Assembly (NCBI RefSeq): GCF_012910905.1
Contig: NZ_WTVN01000019.1
Location: 1-64,000 of the forward strand
Direction: 5' to 3'
DNA from: Aromatoleum toluvorans
GTDB taxonomy: Bacteria; Pseudomonadota; Gammaproteobacteria; Burkholderiales; Rhodocyclaceae
DNA: 64,000 nucleotides
Translations under genes and position numbers: made by a program
The notes under the pieces: generated by a model
What the model was told of the DNA's origin: nothing
The model's input: the letters and a program-made list of their open reading frames with translations, nothing else
The model's database searches: none
Part shown: piece by piece, positions 42,944-52,373 of the stretch
Layout of the letters: each line of letters opens with the position of its first letter
Numbering within the stretch: position 1 is the stretch's first letter

Positions 42944-43251
42944 AAGCGATCGGTGGACTGACAGCGCTCCTCGTCGCGGCACTTGCCGCGCCAGGAGCCG
43001 CGCTCGCGGCGAACGTCGTCGAAGGACAACGCATCTACAACCAGCACTGCATCGGCTGCCACGGCCCGGGCGGCAACAGCGCGATCCCGAACGCACCGAA
43101 GTTTGCACGCGGCGAGAGACTGATGCAGCCCGACATGATATTGCTCGCGAGCATCAAGGCCGGAAAAATGACGATGCCATCATTCAACGGCATTCTTAGG
43201 GATCAAGAAATCCTCGACGTAATCGCCTATCTACGGACACTTCAACGATGA
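42940..43251 (+). CDS. Small monoheme cytochrome c
   Basis: 103 residues: signal peptide (about 1-23), then a class I cytochrome c with CIGCH (37-41) and a C-terminal KMTMPSFNG segment with the Met ligand. It is the only cytochrome in the regulator operon and is coupled to both neighbours by ATGA overlaps. It could report the redox state of the periplasmic pool to the sensor or feed the adjacent propeller proteins. Confidence 0.87.
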   Translation: MKAIGGLTALLVAALAAPGAALAANVVEGQRIYNQHCIGCHGPGGNSAIPNAPKFARGERLMQPDMILLASIKAGKMTMPSFNGILRDQEILDVIAYLRTLQR

Positions 43252-44327
43252 CCCTGAACCCGCAGCACGCACGGCGCGCCCTGACGGCGGCCGCACTGGC
43301 CCTTACCTGCATGACCGGCGCCGCCACCGCCCAGACCCCGTCGCCCGATTACCGGGTCCGCGAGACCTTCAATGTCGGCGACAGCGTGTATGTCAGGGCA
43401 CTGACGATCGAACCCGGCACCAACACGATCTGGGTGGGAACATCGACCGGCGTGCATGAGATCGACCTCAACACGCGCAAGCCGCGCAACACCTTCACCC
43501 GCGCGGACGGTCTGGCGAACGAATACGTGTTCGCGGTGGGCATCGATACGCAGGGCTACAAGTGGTTCGGCACCAATGCGGGCGGCGCCTCGCGCTACAA
43601 GGACGGCAAGTGGAAGACCTACTTCCCGATGCACGGCCTCGCCGACTACTGGATCTACTCCTACGCCAACGACAAGGACGGCAACCTGTGGATCGGCACC
43701 TGGGCGGGGGTCAATCACTTCAACGTCAAGACCGGCGAATTCAAGAAGTACGTCAAGGAACTCATCAACGAGTGGGTGTACGGCCTCGACGTCGACGCCA
43801 AGGGGCGCGTCTGGTTCGCCACCGAGGGCGGCGTGTCGATGTTCGACGGCAAGGAATGGAAGTCCTGGACGCACAAGGACGGGCTGGGGGCGCCCAACGT
43901 CGACCAGTTGCCGGCCTCCAGCAACACCGGCCTCGGCACGCGCTCGCGCCATGACCTGACGACGATGGAACACGGGCAGCCGACCTACAACCCGAACTAC
44001 TCCTTCGCCATGCACATCGACCCGCAAGGCACGGCATGGGTCGGCACCTGGGGGGGCGGAGTCGCCCGGTTCGACGGCAAGACCTGGAAGAACTACAACA
44101 GCAAGGACGGGCTCGTCGGCAACATCGTGTACTCGATCGCCCAGGACAAGCAGGGCGTCCTGTGGTTCGGCACCGACAAGGGCGTATCGCGCTTCGACGG
44201 CAAGACGTGGCGCTCCTACACGACCAAGGAAGGCCTGCTCGATTCCCACGTCTACACGATCGCAGCCGCCGCCAACGGCGACGTCTGGGTGGGCACGCGC
44301 CGCGGCGTTGCGGTCATCGGCAAATAA
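43248..44327 (+). CDS. Periplasmic two-component-regulator-type propeller (copy 1)
   Basis: 359 residues: signal peptide (about 1-28), then six or seven blades of the 'regulator propeller' (Reg_prop) kind: TNTIWVGTSTGVHEIDL, DGNLWIGTWAGVNHF, KGRVWFATEGGVSMFDG, QGTAWVGTWGGGVARFDG, QGVLWFGTDKGVSRFDG, NGDVWVGTRRGVAVI. Such blades usually form the sensor part of hybrid histidine kinases (BT4663/HTCS type); here there is no membrane segment or kinase. It probably docks with cytochromes or a sensor. Twin of the 44416 product. Confidence 0.8.
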   Translation: MTLNPQHARRALTAAALALTCMTGAATAQTPSPDYRVRETFNVGDSVYVRALTIEPGTNTIWVGTSTGVHEIDLNTRKPRNTFTRADGLANEYVFAVGIDTQGYKWFGTNAGGASRYKDGKWKTYFPMHGLADYWIYSYANDKDGNLWIGTWAGVNHFNVKTGEFKKYVKELINEWVYGLDVDAKGRVWFATEGGVSMFDGKEWKSWTHKDGLGAPNVDQLPASSNTGLGTRSRHDLTTMEHGQPTYNPNYSFAMHIDPQGTAWVGTWGGGVARFDGKTWKNYNSKDGLVGNIVYSIAQDKQGVLWFGTDKGVSRFDGKTWRSYTTKEGLLDSHVYTIAAAANGDVWVGTRRGVAVIGK

Positions 44328-44415
44328 GGAACTGTCACCGTCGGCTGGGCCAACCTGACCCTGAACGGTCCTGGCCCGGCAGCCGGCAACCGGAACTTAA
44401 ACTGGAGTTTTTCGC

Positions 44416-45618
44416 ATGAGTTACAAAGTTGCAGCCGTAGCCTCCATCGTCGGCGTCGTCGCGATTGCCGGCGCCTACACGCTTGGCCAACAACAGGGCA
44501 AAACCCCCGCACCTGCGGCCGTCGCCAGCGCTCCGGCCGGCACCATGCCCGCAGCGGGCGGGCAGGAAATCCGTGAAGGCAAGGTCGGTGTCGACCCGAA
44601 CGAAAAATTCACCCACTTCCGCGTCGGCAACAAGAACGTCAAGAAGATCTACGTCGACGACGGGAACGTCTGGGTCGCTACCTCGGGTGGTGTGATCCGC
44701 TACAACACGCGCACCGACGAGTACAAGATGTACGACAACCAGAACGGCCTGCTGTCGAACGGCATGTTCTACGTCGGCCGCATCCAGGGCAAGATCACCG
44801 TCGGCACCTACGGCGGGGGCATGTCCATGCTCGACGAAAAGACCGGCACGTGGGAGACCTACAACATTCCGGAAGGCCTCGGCGACGCGTTCGTCTATGA
44901 CGTGGTCGAGACCCGTTCGGGCGACATCTGGATCGCGACCTGGTCGGGCGTCAATCGCGTGCGCGGTGGCAAGCTGAAGGACCCCTCCGCCTGGGAACTG
45001 CATACGGTCGAGAGCACTGGCGGCGGCCTGCCGAACGACTGGGTGTACGGTCTGGCCGAAGGCAAGAACGACGACATGTGGCTGGCAACGGAAGGGGGCA
45101 TGGCACACTTTGCCGACGGCAAGTGGGAGAACTGGAACCACTCGCGCGGCATCGGCGCCGATTACGACAAGGTGAAGCAGGATATCGCCTACAAGAGCGA
45201 TCCGGCCAAGGAATCCCTGCACCACGCCCAGCAGAAGCGCGAAATGGGCCTTGAAGGGATCGACCAGGCTTACAACCCGAACTACATCATTTCGCTCGTC
45301 GTTGACCAGGACGGCTCGGTCTGGTCGGGCACCTGGGGCGGCGGCCTCGCCCACTACAAGGACGGGAAGTGGACCAACTACACCACGGTCGAAGGTCTGC
45401 CCGGCAACCACGTGTTCATGTTGCATCGTGACCAGCAGAACCGCCTCTGGATCGGCACGAACAACGGCTTGGCGATGAAGGACGGCGAACAGTTCCGCAT
45501 CATGAAGTCGGCGGATGGACTCTTCGGCGACACCGTGTTCTCGATGACCACGACGAAGGACGGTGATCTGTGGGTCGGCAGCTACGGTGGCGTCTCGCAC
45601 ATCCGTCCGAACACCTGA
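44416..45618 (+). CDS. Two-component-regulator-type propeller (copy 2), membrane-anchored or exported
   Basis: 400 residues. An N-terminal helix (about 5-25, no clear cleavage site) and an Ala/Pro/Gly linker lead to Reg_prop blades: DGNVWVATSGGVIRYNT, SGDIWIATWSGVNRVRGG, NDDMWLATEGGMAHFADG, DGSVWSGTWGGGLAHYKDG, QNRLWIGTNNGLAMKDG, DGDLWVGSYGGVSHI. A 40-residue insertion near 245-285 (AKESLHHAQQKREMGLEG) interrupts the propeller. The blades pair closely with those of the protein at 43248, so the genes are duplicates. GGAG precedes the ATG. A terminator follows. Confidence 0.8.
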   Translation: MSYKVAAVASIVGVVAIAGAYTLGQQQGKTPAPAAVASAPAGTMPAAGGQEIREGKVGVDPNEKFTHFRVGNKNVKKIYVDDGNVWVATSGGVIRYNTRTDEYKMYDNQNGLLSNGMFYVGRIQGKITVGTYGGGMSMLDEKTGTWETYNIPEGLGDAFVYDVVETRSGDIWIATWSGVNRVRGGKLKDPSAWELHTVESTGGGLPNDWVYGLAEGKNDDMWLATEGGMAHFADGKWENWNHSRGIGADYDKVKQDIAYKSDPAKESLHHAQQKREMGLEGIDQAYNPNYIISLVVDQDGSVWSGTWGGGLAHYKDGKWTNYTTVEGLPGNHVFMLHRDQQNRLWIGTNNGLAMKDGEQFRIMKSADGLFGDTVFSMTTTKDGDLWVGSYGGVSHIRPNT

Positions 45619-45645
45619 GCCGACGAGACCTGCGCAGCACCCTGC

Positions 45646-45678
45646 AAGGCCGTCCCACGCAAGTGGGGCGGCCTTTTC
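45646..45678 (+). terminator. Rho-independent terminator closing the redox locus
   Basis: A 13-bp stem with one mismatch and a GCAA tetraloop (45646-45658 with 45663-45675) followed by TTTTCC. It ends the regulator/propeller operon. Confidence 0.8.
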
Positions 45679-45938
45679 CTTTGCGGGTCCGCCCCATCCG
45701 TGTGTGCGTCGCACATCCTGCGGTGTGCGAGCACCACGCGACTTCGCGCCACGGCTCTTGGGCTTCGGCGTATGGCCCGCGCAGCGGGCGAGGCAGGATT
45801 TCGGCGGGGCGGCGACCAATCAGCGGCGCATCATGCGGGTCGAGACGTGGAACCCGAAGGCGAAGCGCGGGCCCCAAATGAACGAAGGGGCGCGCTGCCG
45901 AAGCACCGCGCCCCTTCGCCGATATCGGCGTCTGCCTG
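45679..45938. other. Intergenic stretch between redox locus and ccm operon
   Basis: No supported gene. It holds a 13-base palindrome TGTGCGTCGCACA (45703-45715) and a strong hairpin at 45884-45917 (GAAGGGGCGCG / CGCGCCCCTTC, no U-tract) that probably ends ccm transcription arriving on the minus strand. Confidence 0.5.
45884..45917 (-). terminator. Hairpin downstream of ccmI
   Basis: A perfect 11-bp stem with a 12-base loop, 22 bases past the ccmI stop on the minus strand. Lacks a T-run, so perhaps Rho-assisted or a 3' stabiliser. Confidence 0.45.
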
Positions 45939-47213
45939 TTACTTGCGCACGCGGTCGATAACGATGCTCACACCCTCGGCATCGGGCGCTGCGAGCACCG
46001 CCTGGCTCTCGAGGTCGCCCGCGCTCGCCGTTGCACTGCCGCCTTTCGACAGCCGTGCGCCGATCGCGATCTGTGCCGGCAGAGGCCCCTGCGACATCCG
46101 CTGGGCGCTGGCGAAGTCGAAATCGACCGGGAGTTCGCCGGCGCGGATGCGCAGGGCGGCGATTGGCATGCCGCCCTGCGCCGGGCGCGCGAAGACGAAT
46201 ATCGTATCGTCGGCACCGGCCTTGCTCGCAAGTTCCGGTGCGAGGCTGAGCCGCCCGCGCAGGGTCAGTGCAGTGCTCGCGGCGCCACCCTGCTCTGCTG
46301 CGCCCCCACCACCCGCCATCCCGGCCGCCTGCGGCCCCGCAGGCGGGCTCAGCAGCGGCAGGCCGCCCTTGGTGCGCGCCTCGTTGATGCTGGCCAGAAT
46401 CGACGGATAGGGTTCGACGCCGGGCTGCAGGCTGGCGAGGATCTTCTCCCACTGGGCCGACGCCTGGGCGTAGTCACCCCGCCGGAAGGCCGACGTGCCC
46501 GACAGGGCGAGCGCCTTGACGTGGTTCGGGTCGAGCGCAAGAGCCCGCACGATCAGCCGATCGGGATCACCTTCGAACTTGCGCCCCGCCGCACCCGCAA
46601 GCAGGTCGGCCCAGTCGGCCAGAATGTCGGCCTGCTCCGGTATCTGTGCACCAATCTTCTGCCAGGTCGCGACGGCGCCCTGGAAGTTCTGCATGACGGC
46701 ATACGAACGGCCGAGCATCATCCAGCCCTGGACGTTGTCCGGTTCGCGCTCGAGACGCTCTGCGAGCTGGGCCACCATGGCCTGCATTTGCTCGGGCGTG
46801 ATCTGGTGGCCGGCTTCGGGCGCGGGCTTCAGGTTCTCGGGATCGAGTCCCGCCGGGGTGCCGAGCAGCATGTAAACGGTGACCGCGAGTACCGGCACGG
46901 CGAACACGACGCCCAACGCCCATCCGCGTGCCGGCGCACCGTCAACGCCGGCCTCCGCCGTCCCCCCTTCGGCCAGCGCACGCTGTTCGACTTCGTCGCG
47001 CGACCGCTGGTAATCCGCTTCGGCGATGCGTCCGGCGGCCCGCTCGGCGTCGAGTTCCGCGAGTTGTTCGCGCAACACGACCAGCACCGTACGCGCCTGC
47101 TCCTGCCGCGCCGCGTGTTCGCGCGCCTTCGCTCCGGCGCCCAGCATGGGCGGGATGACGAGCAGCAGGGCACCGGCCACCAGCATGGTGGCCAGAATCA
47201 GGAAAACAGTCAC
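45939..47213 (-). CDS. ccmI: Cytochrome c maturation protein CcmI (CycH)
   Basis: 424 residues. Two N-terminal helices frame a cytoplasmic leucine-zipper-like loop (VLREQLAELDAERAAGRIAEADYQRSRDEVEQR); a periplasmic TPR region (about 120-290) and a C-terminal domain follow. CcmI chaperones apocytochrome c and presents it to the CcmFH lyase. The start is GTG and overlaps the ccmH stop. It is the last gene of the ccm operon. In E. coli this part is fused to CcmH; here it is separate, as in rhizobia and many betaproteobacteria. Confidence 0.9.
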   Translation of the reverse strand: MTVFLILATMLVAGALLLVIPPMLGAGAKAREHAARQEQARTVLVVLREQLAELDAERAAGRIAEADYQRSRDEVEQRALAEGGTAEAGVDGAPARGWALGVVFAVPVLAVTVYMLLGTPAGLDPENLKPAPEAGHQITPEQMQAMVAQLAERLEREPDNVQGWMMLGRSYAVMQNFQGAVATWQKIGAQIPEQADILADWADLLAGAAGRKFEGDPDRLIVRALALDPNHVKALALSGTSAFRRGDYAQASAQWEKILASLQPGVEPYPSILASINEARTKGGLPLLSPPAGPQAAGMAGGGGAAEQGGAASTALTLRGRLSLAPELASKAGADDTIFVFARPAQGGMPIAALRIRAGELPVDFDFASAQRMSQGPLPAQIAIGARLSKGGSATASAGDLESQAVLAAPDAEGVSIVIDRVRK

Positions 47214-47701
47214 AAGCGGGACTCCCGGGAAGGTTTGGCGGTGCCGTCAAGCAGTGCTGCGGCACGGGCATGTTCTTCCGCACTCAGGGCGTGCGGAGTT
47301 TCGCGGACGCGGCTACGCAGGCGCCACGCAAGCCACCCTGCGCCTGCCACGAGCAGAAGCCCCGGCCCGAGCCACAGCAACAGCGTGGTGCCCTTGAACG
47401 GCGGCAGATAGAGGACGAAATCGCCGTAACGCGCGACCAGATAGTCGACGACGGCTGCTTCGTCCTTCCCTGCCTGAAACTGCTCCCGCACCTGGTTGCG
47501 CAGGTCAACGGCCAGCGGTGCATTGGATTCGGCGATCGACTGGTTCTGGCACACGAGGCAACGCAGGTCGTGCGACAGGCGCATGACACGTTCCTCGAGA
47601 ACCGGATCGTCGGTCACCGGTGCGGCTTCGCCGGCATGTCCCGCAACGGGGAGCAGCAGGGCAGCAACAAGCGCCAGGCGGCGCATCAGGTCAGCTCGCA
47701 C
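47210..47701 (-). CDS. ccmH: Cytochrome c maturation protein CcmH
   Basis: 163 residues: signal peptide, the redox motif LRCLVCQNQS, a three-helix periplasmic domain and a C-terminal helix (about 105-125). CcmH reduces or holds the apocytochrome CXXCH thiols together with CcmG for haem ligation by CcmF. I chose GTG 47701 because GGAG lies seven bases ahead; the ATG at 47686 would also leave a full signal peptide. The start overlaps the ccmG end by 11 bases. Confidence 0.92.
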   Translation of the reverse strand: MRADLMRRLALVAALLLPVAGHAGEAAPVTDDPVLEERVMRLSHDLRCLVCQNQSIAESNAPLAVDLRNQVREQFQAGKDEAAVVDYLVARYGDFVLYLPPFKGTTLLLWLGPGLLLVAGAGWLAWRLRSRVRETPHALSAEEHARAAALLDGTAKPSRESRL

Positions 47702-48287
47702 GTTGCAACTCCGCGATCTTCGGCAGCAGCACGTCGCGCAGCGACTCCGGGGTGATGGGGCCGATGTGCTTGTATCGGATCACGCCCTGCTGGTCGATCA
47801 GGAAGGTCTCGGGGACGCCGTACACGCCGTAGTCGATGCCGACGCGCCCGTCGAGGTCGACCGCCGACGCCATGTACGGGTCGCCACCGTGCTCGACGAG
47901 CCACTGCCGCGCACGTTGACGTGCGGTGGCCAGTTCGGTCGCGGGGTCGACAGCCTTGGCGTCGAGGGCACCGTCGCCGCGCACTTCCTTGTAGTTGAGC
48001 CCGACGATCGGCACCGGGCTGTTGCGGGCCAGTTGCACCAGAACCGGATGCTCATAACGGCACGACACGCACCACGACGCCCAGACGTTGAGGAGCCAGA
48101 CGCGCCCCTTCATGTCCTCGGGCGAAATGGTCTTGTCCTCGGCCTGCAGTTGCGGCACCCGGAATGCAGGCGCCGCCTTGCCGATGAGCGGCGACGGCAC
48201 TTCGCGCGGATTGAGCTTGAGCCCGTATCCGAGGAAGCCCGCCAGCGCGAGGAAAATGAAGAGGGGAATCAGGAACTTCGCTTTCAT
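47691..48287 (-). CDS. ccmG: Thiol:disulfide reductase CcmG (DsbE)
   Basis: 198 residues. An N-terminal anchor helix (about 4-21) and a periplasmic thioredoxin fold with WCVSC active site and the cis-Pro segment YGVPETFLID. The acidic GVYGVPETF/active-site surroundings are those of CcmG, which keeps apocytochrome cysteines reduced. Start at ATG 48287 with AGAGG ahead; an ATG four codons upstream overlaps the ccmF stop. One of two TlpA-fold proteins in the window (see 35906). Confidence 0.92.
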   Translation of the reverse strand: MKAKFLIPLFIFLALAGFLGYGLKLNPREVPSPLIGKAAPAFRVPQLQAEDKTISPEDMKGRVWLLNVWASWCVSCRYEHPVLVQLARNSPVPIVGLNYKEVRGDGALDAKAVDPATELATARQRARQWLVEHGGDPYMASAVDLDGRVGIDYGVYGVPETFLIDQQGVIRYKHIGPITPESLRDVLLPKIAELQRAS

Positions 48288-48295
48288 GGAACCTC

Positions 48296-50266
48296 TCATG
48301 CGGCCTGGCGCGCCCCCGCGGGGGCCTCGCGCTCGGCCAGACGACGGTAACGGCGGTCGGATGCGGCAAAGATGCCGCCGAGCGCCATCAACGCACACCC
48401 GAACCAGATCCAGCTGATGAACGGGCGGTAGAACAGACCGACGACCCATGCTCCGTCGTCGAGCTGGTCGCCGATATTCACATACACGTCGCGGAAAAGA
48501 CCGATGTCGATCGCGGCTTCGGTCATCGGCATGCCCTGCGCCTGGTAGAAGCGCTTCTCGGGGCTCAGCGTGGCGACCTTGGCCGCGCCGCGCGTCACGT
48601 CGATCGTCGCGCGCGCCGCCGCGTAGTTCGGCCCCGAGACCTCCTTCGCACCGCGGAAGGTGAAGGTGTAGCCGGCCAGCTGCGCCGTGTCGCCCGGCAG
48701 CATCTTGACCTGCATCTGCGTGTTGAGACTGCCGACCAAGGCAACGCCGATGATGAAGACGCCGATCCCGAGGTGGGCGAACCACATGCCCCACCACGCG
48801 GACGGAATGCTGCGCAGGCGTGCGCCGGCACCGGCGCCGCGGCGGTCGGCAATGCGCTGCCACAGGATCTGGACGCTGCCGATGATGACCCACGCCGCGA
48901 GCGAAAGCCCCAGCACGGTCCGCCAGCTCACGTGCCCCAGTGCGAAGGCCGTGCCGGCACCGATCACGAGGCTGCCGACAATGCCCGGCGCAACCTTGCG
49001 CAGGACGCTGTTGCCGTCGTCACCCTTCCAACGGATGAAGGGGCCGATCATCATCAGCACGACCACCGGGGTCATCAGCGGGACGAAGACGGTCTCGAAG
49101 TACGGAGGTCCGACCGAAATCTTGCCGAGGTTCAGCGCATCGATGAAGAGCGGATAGAGCGTGCCGAGCAGCACGGAGCCGCTGGCGACCGACAGCAGCA
49201 CGTTGTTGGCGAGCAGCGAGGATTCACGCGAGATCAGCCCGAAGCTGCCGCCGCCCGCCAGCGTCGGCGCGCGCCACGCGAACAGCGCGAGCGAGACGCC
49301 GATCACGAGCACGAGCAGCGCGAGCACGAACAGGCCGCGCGCCGGGTCGGTGGCGAAGGCATGCACCGAGGTCAGGACGCCGGAGCGGACGAGGAAGGTG
49401 CCCATCAGCGAGAGCGAGAACGCGGCGATCGCGAGGAGCACGGTCCAGCTGCGGAACGCGCCGCGCTTCTCGGTGACCGCGAGCGAGTGCATCAGCGCGG
49501 TGCCGACCAGCCAGGGCATGAAGGAGGCGTTCTCGACCGGATCCCAGAACCACCAGCCGCCCCAGCCGAGCTCGTAATAGGCCCAGCCCGAACCGATGGC
49601 GATGCCGGCGGTGAGGAAGATCCACGCGACGGTGGTCCACGGCCGCGACCAGCGCGCCCAGGCAGCGTCCATGCGGCCGGACAGCAGCGCGGCGATCGCG
49701 AACGCGAACGCGACGGAGAAGCCGACATAGCCCATGTACAGCAGCGGCGGATGGATGATCATCCCCGGGTCCTGCAGCAGCGGGTTGAGGTCGCGACCTT
49801 CGGGGGCACCGGGCAGGATGCGGTCGAAGGGGTTGGAGGTGACCAGCAGGAACAGCAGGAAGCCGGTGCTGACGAGCCCCAGCACGCCCAGCACGCGCGC
49901 CATGAAGATCTCGGGCAGGTTGCGGCTGAACACGGTGACGGCGACGGTCCACAGCGCAAGCGACATGGCCCACAGCAGCAGCGAGCCTTCGTGGTTGCCC
50001 CACACGCCGGTGATCTTGTAGATCAGCGGGGTGGCGGAGTGCGAGTTGCTCGCGGCGAGCTGCAGCGAGAAGTCGCTGTTGATGAAGGACCACGTCAGGC
50101 AGCCGAACGCGAAGGCGATGAACAGGAACTGGCCCTGCGCGGCCGTGCGGCCGACCGACATCAGCGCCAGGCGGTTGCGGCTCGCGCCGATGAGCGGCAC
50201 CACCCCCTGCACGAGGGCGAGAATCAGCGCGAGGATCAGCGAAAAATGACCAAGTTCGGGAATCAT
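48296..50266 (-). CDS. ccmF: Haem lyase subunit CcmF
   Basis: 656 residues, about 15 helices. The haem-handling loop [19 protein letters not shown] near 230-250 is the WWD signature; [10 protein letters not shown]-like [25 protein letters not shown] and [15 protein letters not shown] supply the conserved His ligands. CcmF with CcmH takes haem from CcmE and joins it to apocytochrome c at the outer face of the inner membrane. Full normal length. Start overlaps the ccmE stop. Confidence 0.95.
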   Translation of the reverse strand: MIPELGHFSLILALILALVQGVVPLIGASRNRLALMSVGRTAAQGQFLFIAFAFGCLTWSFINSDFSLQLAASNSHSATPLIYKITGVWGNHEGSLLLWAMSLALWTVAVTVFSRNLPEIFMARVLGVLGLVSTGFLLFLLVTSNPFDRILPGAPEGRDLNPLLQDPGMIIHPPLLYMGYVGFSVAFAFAIAALLSGRMDAAWARWSRPWTTVAWIFLTAGIAIGSGWAYYELGWGGWWFWDPVENASFMPWLVGTALMHSLAVTEKRGAFRSWTVLLAIAAFSLSLMGTFLVRSGVLTSVHAFATDPARGLFVLALLVLVIGVSLALFAWRAPTLAGGGSFGLISRESSLLANNVLLSVASGSVLLGTLYPLFIDALNLGKISVGPPYFETVFVPLMTPVVVLMMIGPFIRWKGDDGNSVLRKVAPGIVGSLVIGAGTAFALGHVSWRTVLGLSLAAWVIIGSVQILWQRIADRRGAGAGARLRSIPSAWWGMWFAHLGIGVFIIGVALVGSLNTQMQVKMLPGDTAQLAGYTFTFRGAKEVSGPNYAAARATIDVTRGAAKVATLSPEKRFYQAQGMPMTEAAIDIGLFRDVYVNIGDQLDDGAWVVGLFYRPFISWIWFGCALMALGGIFAASDRRYRRLAEREAPAGARQAA

Positions 50267-50709
50267 TGCTTCACCGTCTGCTCGGTCTTGTGCGCTTGGT
50301 CGACCGCGTGCTGCGCTTCAGGCGGCATGTAGTTCTCGTCGTGCTTGGCGAGCACTTCCGAGGCCGTGAACTGCCCGTCGGGGCCCAGTTTGCCCTGCAC
50401 GACCGCGCCCTTGCCCTCGCTGAAGAGGTCGGGCAGCGAACCCTTGTAGGTGACGGGAATGGTCTTCGCGGTGTCGGTGATCGCGAACTGCACCGTCAGG
50501 CCGTCGGCCGCACGCTTGATCGAGCCCTGCTCGACCAGACCGCCGATGCGGAAGGTACGGCCGTTCGGGGCCTTGCCGGCGGCCACTTCGGTGGGGGTAT
50601 GGAAGAACACGAGGTTCTCCTGGAAGGCGGACAGCACGAGCGCCACCGCCCCGACCAACAGTGCAACGGCACCGCCGAGCAGCATCAGCCGTTTGCTACG
50701 GGGTTTCAT
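50263..50709 (-). CDS. ccmE: Haem chaperone CcmE
   Basis: 148 residues: N-terminal anchor helix (about 8-28), an OB-fold periplasmic domain and the C-terminal motif HDENYMPPE, whose His binds haem covalently and whose Tyr ligates it. CcmE carries haem from CcmABCD to CcmF. The classical His form is present, not the Cys variant (CXXXY) of some archaea and Desulfovibrio. Coupled by ATGA overlaps on both sides. Confidence 0.95.
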   Translation of the reverse strand: MKPRSKRLMLLGGAVALLVGAVALVLSAFQENLVFFHTPTEVAAGKAPNGRTFRIGGLVEQGSIKRAADGLTVQFAITDTAKTIPVTYKGSLPDLFSEGKGAVVQGKLGPDGQFTASEVLAKHDENYMPPEAQHAVDQAHKTEQTVKQ

Positions 50710-50918
50710 TCAACGATCTCCTCAAAAGCACGACGCCCGCCCACACCGGCCACATTGGCCCGGCGCAGGCGCAACAGGCGTCGCACGGTATCCCTACGAC
50801 GACGCACGACGAGGATCAGTTCCCCGACGACGAGCAGCAGCGTCAAGCCGTAACTGCCCCATACGAAAAAGGCAAAACCGCCCATGTCCCAGAAGGCGCT
50901 CCAGGATTCCCACTGCAT
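50706..50918 (-). CDS. ccmD: Small haem-export protein CcmD
   Basis: 70 residues with one helix (about 15-37) and a basic cytoplasmic tail ([15 protein letters not shown]). The start [20 protein letters not shown] is typical of CcmD, which is needed to release haem-loaded CcmE from CcmC. Its ATG overlaps the ccmC stop (TGATG). Confidence 0.92.
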   Translation of the reverse strand: MQWESWSAFWDMGGFAFFVWGSYGLTLLLVVGELILVVRRRRDTVRRLLRLRRANVAGVGGRRAFEEIVE

Positions 50919-51691
50919 CAGACCTTGCCCTCCTGCGCGTTCAGTTCGGCGATGACCCAATCGGTGTGGCGCTCGCGTTCCAGGATGAGGGAACGCACGC
51001 GCCACAGCGTGACCGCGATGGTGTAGGCCCACGCGGCGAGCGCCATGACCAGCATGCCGGTCAGCATCGTCGTCGCCATCGAGGGCGCCTTGTTGAGGCT
51101 GACGGATGCGCCCTGGTGCAGGGTGTTCCACCACTTCACCGAGAAATAGATGATGGGCACGTTCACGGCGCCGACGAGGGCGATGATCGCGCCGGCCTTG
51201 TCGGCACGACGGGGATCCTCGATCGCACGCGTGAGCGCCATGAATCCCAAATACAGGAAAAGGAGCAACAACTGGGAAGTCAGGCGCGCGTCCCACACCC
51301 AGTAGGCCCCCCACGTCGGCTTGCCCCACAGCGCGCCGGTCCATAGCGCGACGAAGCAGAACATCGCGCCGGTGGGCGCGAGCGCCTGCGACATGATGAA
51401 GGACAGGCGGGTGTTCATGACCAGGCCGACGAAGGACCAGAAGGCCATCACCAGATACACGAACATGGACATCCACGCCGCGGCGACGTGGATGTAGATG
51501 ACGCGATAGACCTCGCCCTGGACGGCGTCGGTCGGCGCGACGAAGAAGCCGAGCCACATGCCGATCGCCGCGAGGATCGCCGCGACGCCTGCGAACCAGG
51601 GAGCCAGCTTGCCCGCCAGCGGGTAGAACATCTGGGGCGCGGCAAAGCGGAAGAGGCTCTTGCTGCGTTCAGGCTTTTGCATGTCTTTCAT
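50918..51691 (-). CDS. ccmC: Haem transporter subunit CcmC
   Basis: 257 residues from ATG 51691; six helices. The haem loop WGAYWVWDARLT (WWD type), the IYIHVAAAWMSMF segment and SVKWWNTLHQG provide the conserved Trp and the two His ligands. CcmC places haem on CcmE. Orthodox sequence, unlike the WWVWEA variant encoded at 34949. Start overlaps nothing essential; a much longer upstream frame is not credible since it runs into ccmB. Confidence 0.93.
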   Translation of the reverse strand: MKDMQKPERSKSLFRFAAPQMFYPLAGKLAPWFAGVAAILAAIGMWLGFFVAPTDAVQGEVYRVIYIHVAAAWMSMFVYLVMAFWSFVGLVMNTRLSFIMSQALAPTGAMFCFVALWTGALWGKPTWGAYWVWDARLTSQLLLLFLYLGFMALTRAIEDPRRADKAGAIIALVGAVNVPIIYFSVKWWNTLHQGASVSLNKAPSMATTMLTGMLVMALAAWAYTIAVTLWRVRSLILERERHTDWVIAELNAQEGKV

Positions 51692-51695
51692 TTCA

Positions 51696-52373
51696 TCATT
51701 CAACTGCGATTCGGAGTGCGGCCGCACAGGCCAACGGCGCCAGTGCCAGCGACGCCAACAGCCCGCCACCAAGAAGCAAAAGATGTGCCTGTGCACCGGA
51801 GCCCGACAGGTATGCGTCCACCGCACCGGCACCGAAGATCAGCACCGGCACGAACAGCGGCAGCACCAGCAGCGCGAGCAGCATGCCGCCCCCGCGCAGG
51901 CCCAGCGTGAGGGCCGCGCCGACCGCCCCCAGCAGCGCGAGGATCGGTGTCCCGAGCGCCAACGATAGAATCAGCACCCCCAGCGCACCTTGCTCCACGT
52001 CAAACAACAGCGCAAGCCCCGGCGCGACTACCACCAGCGGCAGGCCGGTGGCGATCCAGTGGGCGGAGATCTTGGCAACGACCCACAGGACGGTGGGCTC
52101 GGGGGTCAGCAGCAGCTGTTCGAGCGTGCCGTCGGCGTGGTCCTGGGCGAACAGGCGGTGCAGCGACAGCAGGGTGGACAGGAGCGCGGCGACCCACAGG
52201 ACACCGGGCGCGATGGTGCGCAGCAGGTTGGGCTCGGCGCCGACCCCGAACGGAAAGAGGCAGACGACGACGACGAAGAACGCGAGCGTGACGAGGACGT
52301 CGGCGCGTCCGCGCCAGGCGAGCAGGAGATCGCGGCTCAGGACCGCGGCAAAGGGACCCAGGGCGCGGCTCAA
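51696..52373 (-). CDS. ccmB: ABC transporter membrane subunit CcmB
   Basis: 225 residues, six helices, as expected of CcmB. VLSRDLLLAWRGRADVL at the start and DHADGTLEQLLLTPEP near 70 are family features. With CcmA it powers release of haem-CcmE. No ATG or GTG fits; the TTG at 52373 overlaps the ccmA stop (TTGA) and gives the normal length, so translational coupling probably drives it. Confidence 0.88.
   Translation of the reverse strand: MSRALGPFAAVLSRDLLLAWRGRADVLVTLAFFVVVVCLFPFGVGAEPNLLRTIAPGVLWVAALLSTLLSLHRLFAQDHADGTLEQLLLTPEPTVLWVVAKISAHWIATGLPLVVVAPGLALLFDVEQGALGVLILSLALGTPILALLGAVGAALTLGLRGGGMLLALLVLPLFVPVLIFGAGAVDAYLSGSGAQAHLLLLGGGLLASLALAPLACAAALRIAVE

Noticed and set aside
43248-45618. 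Calling the propellers hybrid sensor kinases
   Set aside because: They end right after the propeller, without helix, kinase or HTH.
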